This document shows positions 58,184-64,000 of a stretch of DNA of 64,000 nt, one piece after another. Location: positions 1 through 64,000 of the forward strand of contig NZ_JAFICD010000005.1 of assembly GCF_017833525.1 (NCBI RefSeq). The letters are read 5' to 3'. Within the stretch, counting starts at the first letter, position 1. Each line of letters starts with the position of its first letter. Origin of the DNA: Duganella sp. 1411 (GTDB taxonomy: Bacteria > Pseudomonadota > Gammaproteobacteria > Burkholderiales > Burkholderiaceae_D). The notes under the pieces were generated by a model. That model was given only the letters and a program-made list of their open reading frames with translations, searched no databases and was not told the DNA's origin. The position numbers and the translations under genes were made by a program.

Positions 58184-58609
58184 ATGACGACTCTGCAGAT
58201 CAGCACCGACAAGGGGCAACTGGACGTGCCCCTGATTTATCAATTCCTCAGCGAGCAATCGACGTGGGCGATCGGCATGCCGCGCGCGGTGCTGGAGCGG
58301 GCGATCGCCAATTCGCTGTGTTTCGGCGCCTATCTGGACGGGCGGCAGGTCGGTTTCGCGCGCGTGGTGACCGACCGCGCCACGTTCGCCAACCTGGTCG
58401 ACGTGTTCGTGCTGCCGGCGCAGCGGGGGCACGGCTACAGCAAGCGCTTGGTGGAGGCGATCGTCGCGCATCCGGAGCTGCAGGGATTGCGGCGCTTTAC
58501 GCTGGCGACGGCCGATGCGCACGGCCTGTATGCGCAGTTCGGGTTCACGCCGCCGGTGCGGCCGGCCACGCTGATGGAGCGCTACTGCCCCGACGTTTAC
58601 CGCCAGTAG
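58184..58609 (+). CDS. GNAT-family N-acetyltransferase
   Basis: A 141-residue single-domain GNAT protein. The acetyl-CoA loop is VFVLPAQRGHGYSKRLVEAI (QRGHGYS), after the strand RQVGFARVVTDRATFANLVD, and the terminal motif is RRFTLATADAHGLYAQFGFT. The MTTLQISTDKGQLDVPLIYQ start and ERYCPDVYRQ end are as in COG0456-type small GNATs. Substrate unknown. It starts 97 bases from the divergent argH, and its stop codon falls inside the first arm of a REP-like repeat. Confidence 0.85.
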   Translation: MTTLQISTDKGQLDVPLIYQFLSEQSTWAIGMPRAVLERAIANSLCFGAYLDGRQVGFARVVTDRATFANLVDVFVLPAQRGHGYSKRLVEAIVAHPELQGLRRFTLATADAHGLYAQFGFTPPVRPATLMERYCPDVYRQ

Positions 58610-58697
58610 GGCGGATTAGCCGGAACGCCGTAATCGGCCATGTTTGCGTCGTTGGCGGCGCATGCATGGCCGATTACGCTGCGCTAATCCGCCCTAC
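58606..58697. repeat. Facing REP-like palindrome pair
   Basis: GTAGGGCGGATTAGCCGGAA through CGTAATCGGCC (58606-58639), a spacer holding the GTTGGCGGCGCATG palindrome piece, and GGCCGATTACGCTGCGCTAA through CCGCCCTACGTG (58668-58699). The left arm supplies the GNAT stop codon. It lies between convergent genes. Confidence 0.8.
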
Positions 58698-58720
58698 GTG
58701 TTTTAGATGGACGCTCTGGG

Positions 58721-60115
58721 TTATTGCCAGTTCATTAGCACCGGCGGCACCAGCAGCGACAGCGCCATCACCGCGTAGATCAGCTGCAGTGGAATCATCC
58801 ACTTGGCCCAGGTGATCCACGGTACCCGCGCCAGCGCCAGCACGCCCACCGTGATGCCGGAGGTCGGGATCATCGGCGTGGTCAGCTCGCCGAACTGGAA
58901 CGCCAGGATCGCCGTCTGCCGCGTCACGCCCACCAGGTCCGCCAGCGGCGCCATGATCGGCATCGTCAGCGCGGCCTGCCCGGTGCCGGAGTGGATGAAG
59001 AAGTTGATCACCGTCTGGATGCCGAACATCTTCCACGCCGTGAAGATCGGGCTGGAGGACTGCACCAGCGGCGTCAACGCGTGCAGCATGGTGTCGATGA
59101 TCTGGGCGTCGCGCGCCAAAATCATCGTGCCGCGCGCCAGCGCGATCACCAGCGCCGTGCCCACCAGGTCGCGCGCGCCCTGGATGAAGCCTTCGACGAT
59201 CTGCCCCGAGTCGAGCTTGCCCACCAGGCCGATCACCACGCCCATCGTCAGGAACAGCGCGGCGATTTCGTCGATGTACCAGCCGTAGTGCACCACGCCC
59301 GCCACCATGATGGCCAGCGACGCGGCGAAGATCCACAGCACCCGCTTGTGGCGCGCGGTCATACCGTCGAATTCGCCCAGGCCGTGCGGCTGCTCCTTGC
59401 GCTTTTCCAGATCGAGCGCGTAGGTGGGGCTGAGCTGCGGATTTTTCTTCACGCGCGCCGCGTACCACATCAGGAAGCCGGCCGTGATGGCGGTGGCGAT
59501 GGTCCAGGCGATCAGCCGGTAGCCCCACCCCGAGAACACCGGCACGCCGGCGATGCCCTGCGCGATGCCGACGTTGAAGGGGTTGAGGAAGGCGGCGCCG
59601 AAGCCGACCTGCGAGCCGAGGAAGGGGATCGAGACGCCGGTGATGGTGTCATACCCCAGCGCCAGCGCCAGCGGCACGAAAATCAATATAAACGGTATGG
59701 CCTCCTCGTTCATGCCGAAGGTGGCGCCGCCGATCGAGAACAAAGTGACGAACACCGGGATCAGCGCCTTCTGGATGAAGGCCGAATCCTTGTGCGCGCG
59801 CGCCAGCGCCTTGATCATCGAATCGACCGCCTCGGTCTTTTGCAGCACCGCGAAGGCGCCGCCGACGATCAGCACGAAGCCGATGATCTGCGCCGCCTCG
59901 ACGAAGCCCTTGATCGGCGCCTTGAGCAGCGCCACCACGCCCTGCGGCGCGCTGTCCACGTAATGGAAGCTGTCCGGCACGATCAGTTGCTTGCCGTTGA
60001 CCAGGTGGGTGTCGTATTTGCCGCCCGGGACCAGCCAGGTGGCCGTGGCGATCAGCGCCAGGATAATAAAGAGCAGGACGAAGGTGTGCGGCAGCTTGAA
60101 TTTTTTCGTGGTCAT
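58721..60115 (-). CDS. YfcC-family transporter
   Basis: A 464-residue membrane protein with about 11-12 hydrophobic segments, of the YfcC/C4-dicarboxylate anaerobic carrier-like family. It opens KLPHTFVLLFIILALIATAT and has a characteristic LFSIGGATFGMNEEAIPFIL segment and VINFFIHSGTGQAALTMPIM. Members are proposed to carry amino acids, arginine or dipeptides. It lies 55 bases downstream of the AstE-like gene on the same strand, suggesting cotranscription. The substrate is inferred only from that neighbour. Confidence 0.85.
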   Translation of the reverse strand: MTTKKFKLPHTFVLLFIILALIATATWLVPGGKYDTHLVNGKQLIVPDSFHYVDSAPQGVVALLKAPIKGFVEAAQIIGFVLIVGGAFAVLQKTEAVDSMIKALARAHKDSAFIQKALIPVFVTLFSIGGATFGMNEEAIPFILIFVPLALALGYDTITGVSIPFLGSQVGFGAAFLNPFNVGIAQGIAGVPVFSGWGYRLIAWTIATAITAGFLMWYAARVKKNPQLSPTYALDLEKRKEQPHGLGEFDGMTARHKRVLWIFAASLAIMVAGVVHYGWYIDEIAALFLTMGVVIGLVGKLDSGQIVEGFIQGARDLVGTALVIALARGTMILARDAQIIDTMLHALTPLVQSSSPIFTAWKMFGIQTVINFFIHSGTGQAALTMPIMAPLADLVGVTRQTAILAFQFGELTTPMIPTSGITVGVLALARVPWITWAKWMIPLQLIYAVMALSLLVPPVLMNWQ

Positions 60116-60170
60116 GGGGACGTCGTTATTGTTGTCGTTATCCGGTGCTGAATGGCGCTTAACGGCGCGC

Positions 60171-61319
60171 TTATTGGCTCAGCAGATCGCCCGCGCGATA
60201 GGCCTGGGCGCCGGCCACTTTGCCGACGTTCATGCCGCGCAGGACGTGGCGGTGGGCGCTGCGGGCGAAGAAGACGCCGGCCACGCCGGCGCGCAGCACG
60301 GTCGTCTCGCCGCTGACCGGGTCGATCAGGTCGGCGATGGCGTCGCCGGGCGCCACGCGCTCTCCGAGCTCGCGCGTGTAGACCAGCACACCGGCGTGCG
60401 GCGCGTAGAGCGGCTCGACCCCTTCGAGCGGCGTGGCCTCGCACAGCGGCACCGGCAGCGGCGCGGCGGCGATGGCGGCTGCGCCGGCGCCGCTACCGTC
60501 GTCGAGCAGCACGCCGCTCAAGGCCAGGAAGCGCAGCAGGCCGGCGGCGTCCTTTTCGGCCAGGTCGTAGCTCACCTCCATCTCGCCGCGCAGCTCCACG
60601 GTGGTCGACAGGCAGGCCGGCGGAATCGGATATTTGCCTTCGAAGTGGCGCTCCAGATCCCACCACAGGCGGCTGCACGCCTCGTCGAACGGTTCGCCGC
60701 CGGCCTGGTAGGCCAGCAGCAGCGCGTGCGCGCCCATGATGGCCGACAGCGGCGCGACGGCGTCGGCCAGCGGCGTGCCGGCGTAGATGTGCATCACGGC
60801 CTCGTTGTCGCAGTGCAGATCGAGCACGATGTCGGCGTCGACGGCCATCGTCATCAGCGCTTTTTTGAGCGTGTCGGCGTCGGTGGACGGGCGCCATTCG
60901 GCGATCGAGGCGCGCGCGTGCTCGCGGATCAGGCGCACGTTGGCCTGGGCGTCCTGGCCGAGCAGGCCGTCCAGCGATTTTTTCAGGTCGTCGAACACGT
61001 GCTTGTAGTTGCGGTTGAAATTGACGCCGGTGGTCAGGTCGAAGCGGCCGAAGGCGGCGCCGTGGATCGCCTGCGCCAGGCCGATCGGGTTCGCCGCCGG
61101 CACCAGGATGATCTCACCGGCGATCTGGCCGGCCGCCTCCAGCGCGGCCAGGCGCTTGCGCAGGAACTGCGCCACCAGCATGCCCGGCACCTCGTCGGCG
61201 TGCAGCGAGGCCTGGATGTAGACCTTCTTGCCGGCGCCCGGGGTGCCGAAATGGAGGCTGGTCAGCTCGAACGCGGTGCTGCTGTGGGGGCCGGAAAGGG
61301 TGTGTTTTTGTGCGTGCAT
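60171..61319 (-). CDS. Succinylglutamate desuccinylase/aspartoacylase-family deacylase
   Basis: A 382-residue zinc enzyme of the AstE/AspA family. Zinc ligands: His40 and Glu43 in VYIQASLHADEVPGMLVAQF, and the third His in DIVLDLHCDNEAVMHIYAG. GVNFNRNYKHVFDDLKKSLD is the substrate Arg/Asn region. A C-terminal beta barrel-like extension (APHAGVLVYTRELGERVAPG) is typical of the larger M14-like members. It hydrolyses an N-acyl amino acid or peptide. The start at 61319 is preferred; a frame to 61412 lacks the family pattern. The gene is divergent from the TonB receptor gene, 223 bases away. Confidence 0.88.
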   Translation of the reverse strand: MHAQKHTLSGPHSSTAFELTSLHFGTPGAGKKVYIQASLHADEVPGMLVAQFLRKRLAALEAAGQIAGEIILVPAANPIGLAQAIHGAAFGRFDLTTGVNFNRNYKHVFDDLKKSLDGLLGQDAQANVRLIREHARASIAEWRPSTDADTLKKALMTMAVDADIVLDLHCDNEAVMHIYAGTPLADAVAPLSAIMGAHALLLAYQAGGEPFDEACSRLWWDLERHFEGKYPIPPACLSTTVELRGEMEVSYDLAEKDAAGLLRFLALSGVLLDDGSGAGAAAIAAAPLPVPLCEATPLEGVEPLYAPHAGVLVYTRELGERVAPGDAIADLIDPVSGETTVLRAGVAGVFFARSAHRHVLRGMNVGKVAGAQAYRAGDLLSQ

Positions 61320-61542
61320 GATGATCTGGCAGGGAGGGTTGACGGTTCGACGCGGGGCGTGGCCCGGGCGTCGGCCATGGTTTAGCGCTTGAGTATGTAG
61401 CACTATTTTCACAAAGTAAATCGTTCGGCGCGAATCGGGCGCCGCTTTCTTGAGTTTTCCGCTCGATATGCGTACAGTTAGTTGATTGGAATTATTTATA
61501 TTTAACTTTACTTATAACATCACCACCCGCAGAGAGAAAACT

Positions 61543-64000
61543 ATGGCTGAATTGGACGGCATGCGAATTTCCACGATGGCGCGCTCGGTGCGCCGCGCGC
61601 TGGGCTTGGGGGCGGTGCTCGGCGTCCTCGGTCACACCGGCGTGGCGCTGGCGCAGGAGGCGGCCGACGCCGTCGCCGCCAAGCCGATGCCGAAGGTGGA
61701 GATCACCGGCTCGGCGATCAAGCGCATCGAATCGGAAACCGCGCTGCCGGTGCAGGTCATCACCCGCGAGGAGATCGACAAGGTCGGCGTGACCACCGCC
61801 TCGGAGATCCTGGCGCGGCTGTCGGCCAACGTCGGCGGCCTGACCGACAGTGCCAGCATCACCGACGGCAAGGACCAGCGGGGCTTCAACAGCGCCAACC
61901 TGCGCGGCATCGGCACCTCGTCGACGCTGGTGCTGCTCAACGGCCGCCGCATGGCCAACTTCGCCTCGCCCGGCGACGATACCGGCGTCGACCTGAATAA
62001 CATCCCGGCCGCCGCGATCCAGCGCGTCGAGGTGCTGCTCGACGGCGCCTCGGCGCTGTACGGCACCGACGCCATCGGCGGCGTGATCAACTTCATCACC
62101 CGCAAGGACTTCCAGGGCCTGGAGCTCAACGCCTACGGTTTGAAGACCGAGGAGGGCGGCGCCGGCAAGCGCACCGCCAGCCTGACCGTCGGCCACGGCG
62201 ACCTGGCCAAGGACGGCTACAACGTGTTCGCCGTGGTCGACGTCCAGCGCACCGACGCGCTGAGCACCTCGCAGCGCGATTTCATCGGCGACCTGCGCAT
62301 CGCCGAGCGCCTGCCGCATCTGCTGTCGGGCTACACCTCGCCGGCCAACATCCGCCTGTCGGGCGACCAGCGCGACTACCTGGCGGCCAACGGCTTCACC
62401 ATCAACGGCAAGCCGATCACCAGCCGCTTGATCAATCCATCGGTGCCCAACTGCTCGCCGCCGGCCAATCTGCACCTGCCCACCGGCACCGGCGGTCCCG
62501 AGGCCTGCACCTATAATTACATGGGCGACACCGAGCTGTATCCGAAGTCGGAGAAGTCCAATTTCCTGTCGCGCGGCGTGTTGCAGCTCAACGCCGACAA
62601 CCAGCTGTACGCGGAGGTGGCGCTGAGCCGCTCCAAGACCTGGTACGCGGCGTCGTCGGCGCGGGTGCGCGCCAACGTCGATTATTCGGCCGTGCCGGCG
62701 CTGGCCGGCTACGACCTGGCGTCGGAGGAGGCCGGCGGCGACGGCGAGGTCGAACTGCGCATCCGCCTGAACGAGGCGGGCCGCCGCACCAGCGAGTTGA
62801 CCAGCGAGAGCCAGCGCTACGTGGTCGGCCTGACCGGCAGCCGCAATGGCTGGGACTACGACGTCGGCCTCAATCACAGCGTCAACGTCGTGCGCGACCG
62901 CGACACCCACGGCTATGTGCTGTACAACGAGCTGGTACAGGGCATCACCGATGGCCTGATCAACCCCTTCGGCCCGTCCAGCGCGGCCGGCCGCAAGCTG
63001 CTCGACAGCCTGCAGGTCAACGACGAGGTGCGCCACGCGCGCGGCACCATGGATTCGATCGACTTCAAGCTCTCGCACGCGGTCGGCCAGCTGGCCGGCG
63101 GCGAGGCGGCGCTGGCCGTCGGTGGCGAGGTGCGGCGCGAGAAGACCGACTACAACCCGTCGGCGCTGCTGCTGAGCGATAACATCAACAACGACGCCGC
63201 GCCGGAGGGCGGCCAGGCCACCAGCTACGCGCGCAACGTCAAGGCCATCTACGGCGAACTGCTGCTGCCGTTCACCAAGCAGTGGGAGGCGCAGGTGTCG
63301 GCGCGCTACGACCACTACCAGGTGGTGGGCGGCGCGGCCAGCCCGAAGGTGGGCGTGAGCTACACGCCGACCAAGACCATGCTGTTCCGCGCCTCGGCCG
63401 GCCGCGGCTTCCGCGCGCCGTCGATGACGGACCTGTACCGGCCGATGCAGACCGGCGCCACCGCCACCTTGCCGGACCCGGTCTACTGCGCCACGGTGGA
63501 CAACAACTACGCCGAGTGCGCCGACGCCTGGAACACCCGCCGCCATTCGAACCCGAACCTGAAGCCGGAGCGCAGCCGCCAGCTGTCGGCCGGCATGGTG
63601 CTGCAACCGAGCAGCAAGGTGATGCTGACCCTGGACTATTGGAACATCAAGCGCACCGACCTGATTTCCGAGATCGGCGACGACATCATCCTGGCCAACC
63701 AGGGCAAGTACGGCAGCCTGGTACACCGCGACGAAGACGGTTATATCGATTACATCGACATGAACAAGGAAAACCGCGGCGCGCAGAAGGCGTCGGGCCT
63801 CGACCTGACGATCGACTACAAAGGCGTGCAGACCTGGGCCGGCCGCTTCGGCGGGCGCCTGTCGGGCACCTACGTGATGAATTCGAAGATCCAGAACGCG
63901 CCGGGCGACCCGTACGTCAGCAACCTGGGACGATTCGTCACCGACGGCGTGGTGCAACGCTGGCGCCATACCATCACCTTCGACTGGGACCAGGGTCCGT
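61543..64000 (+). CDS. TonB-dependent receptor, truncated by the window end
   Basis: An open frame starting MAELDGMRISTMARSVRRAL and running past the right edge (at least 819 codons). Signal peptide to about residue 38 (VALAQEAAD). The plug domain follows with VEITGSAIKRIESETALPVQ as the TonB-box-like region, then LRGIGTSSTLVLLNGRRMAN, and IQRVEVLLDGASALYGTDAI then GGVINFITRKDF, the classic plug end. Barrel strands follow. It resembles receptors for larger organic nutrients (SusC-like in gammaproteobacteria). Divergent from the deacylase-transporter pair, with a likely shared nutrient role. Confidence 0.95.
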   Translation, partial: MAELDGMRISTMARSVRRALGLGAVLGVLGHTGVALAQEAADAVAAKPMPKVEITGSAIKRIESETALPVQVITREEIDKVGVTTASEILARLSANVGGLTDSASITDGKDQRGFNSANLRGIGTSSTLVLLNGRRMANFASPGDDTGVDLNNIPAAAIQRVEVLLDGASALYGTDAIGGVINFITRKDFQGLELNAYGLKTEEGGAGKRTASLTVGHGDLAKDGYNVFAVVDVQRTDALSTSQRDFIGDLRIAERLPHLLSGYTSPANIRLSGDQRDYLAANGFTINGKPITSRLINPSVPNCSPPANLHLPTGTGGPEACTYNYMGDTELYPKSEKSNFLSRGVLQLNADNQLYAEVALSRSKTWYAASSARVRANVDYSAVPALAGYDLASEEAGGDGEVELRIRLNEAGRRTSELTSESQRYVVGLTGSRNGWDYDVGLNHSVNVVRDRDTHGYVLYNELVQGITDGLINPFGPSSAAGRKLLDSLQVNDEVRHARGTMDSIDFKLSHAVGQLAGGEAALAVGGEVRREKTDYNPSALLLSDNINNDAAPEGGQATSYARNVKAIYGELLLPFTKQWEAQVSARYDHYQVVGGAASPKVGVSYTPTKTMLFRASAGRGFRAPSMTDLYRPMQTGATATLPDPVYCATVDNNYAECADAWNTRRHSNPNLKPERSRQLSAGMVLQPSSKVMLTLDYWNIKRTDLISEIGDDIILANQGKYGSLVHRDEDGYIDYIDMNKENRGAQKASGLDLTIDYKGVQTWAGRFGGRLSGTYVMNSKIQNAPGDPYVSNLGRFVTDGVVQRWRHTITFDWDQGP

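Noticed and set aside
61492..63969. An 825-codon open frame on the minus strand
   Set aside because: It is antisense to the TonB receptor gene, which shows signal peptide, plug and barrel. The minus frame is low-complexity (Ala, Val, Arg, His) and matches no family; long antisense frames are expected at this GC content.
1..64000. CRISPR arrays, tRNA or rRNA genes, prophage or complete insertion sequences
   Set aside because: No regularly spaced repeat series, no tRNA-like GGTTCGAATCC arms with cloverleaf partner, and no transposase or phage structural gene was found.

Overview
The window is GC-rich, densely coded chromosomal DNA. Gene content suggests a betaproteobacterium of the Oxalobacteraceae type (Massilia, Duganella, Janthinobacterium). 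The hints are darP next to mogA and pmbA, a paa operon led by divergent paaX, TonB-dependent nutrient uptake, secreted thermolysin-like proteases, and many short 'TAGGGCGGATTA' palindromes between genes. The genus is an inference; no rRNA or tRNA gene was seen.

Region 1 (1-6.6 kb) holds small accessory genes: an Mpo1-like membrane protein, vapBC, a DNA-deoxyinosine glycosylase, a decayed regulator, a parDE-like pair, an ArsR regulator with an AHSA1-GST fusion protein, an orphan ccdA, a GNAT enzyme and a TPR lipoprotein. Region 2 (6.9-25.8 kb) is mostly housekeeping: a DUF2863-like protein, an HDOD protein, 3-methyladenine glycosylase, a chemoreceptor with a neighbouring Cache protein, a KamA-like radical SAM protein with an MFS transporter and a prolyl-4-hydroxylase-like enzyme, an FAH-family hydrolase, a class III aminotransferase, a carboxylesterase, mogA, darP, pmbA, a lipoprotein, and an M14 carboxypeptidase.

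Region 3 (25.9-37.6 kb) is the phenylacetate pathway: paaX divergent from paaABCDEGHIKYZ, ending in a likely terminator. It converts phenylacetate through phenylacetyl-CoA, its epoxide and the oxepin to a ring-opened beta-oxidation substrate. paaF and paaJ are not in the cluster. Region 4 (37.6-41.5 kb) has small membrane proteins, an M24 peptidase and a PHP-domain lipoprotein.

Region 5 (41.5-55.3 kb) is the most notable part. Twelve genes in a row on the minus strand encode a compact type II secretion/type IV pilus-like machine (GspF, GspE, PilM-, PilN-, PilO- and PilP-like proteins, a TPR-secretin lipoprotein and three pseudopilins). It is bracketed at both ends by two closely related M4 metalloproteases that share a C-terminal beta-rich domain. 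The layout suggests a dedicated exporter with its cargo. Region 6 (55.3-64 kb) has an ACT-domain protein behind a long leader, argH, a GNAT enzyme, a YfcC-type transporter with an AstE-like deacylase, and a TonB-dependent receptor that runs off the right edge.
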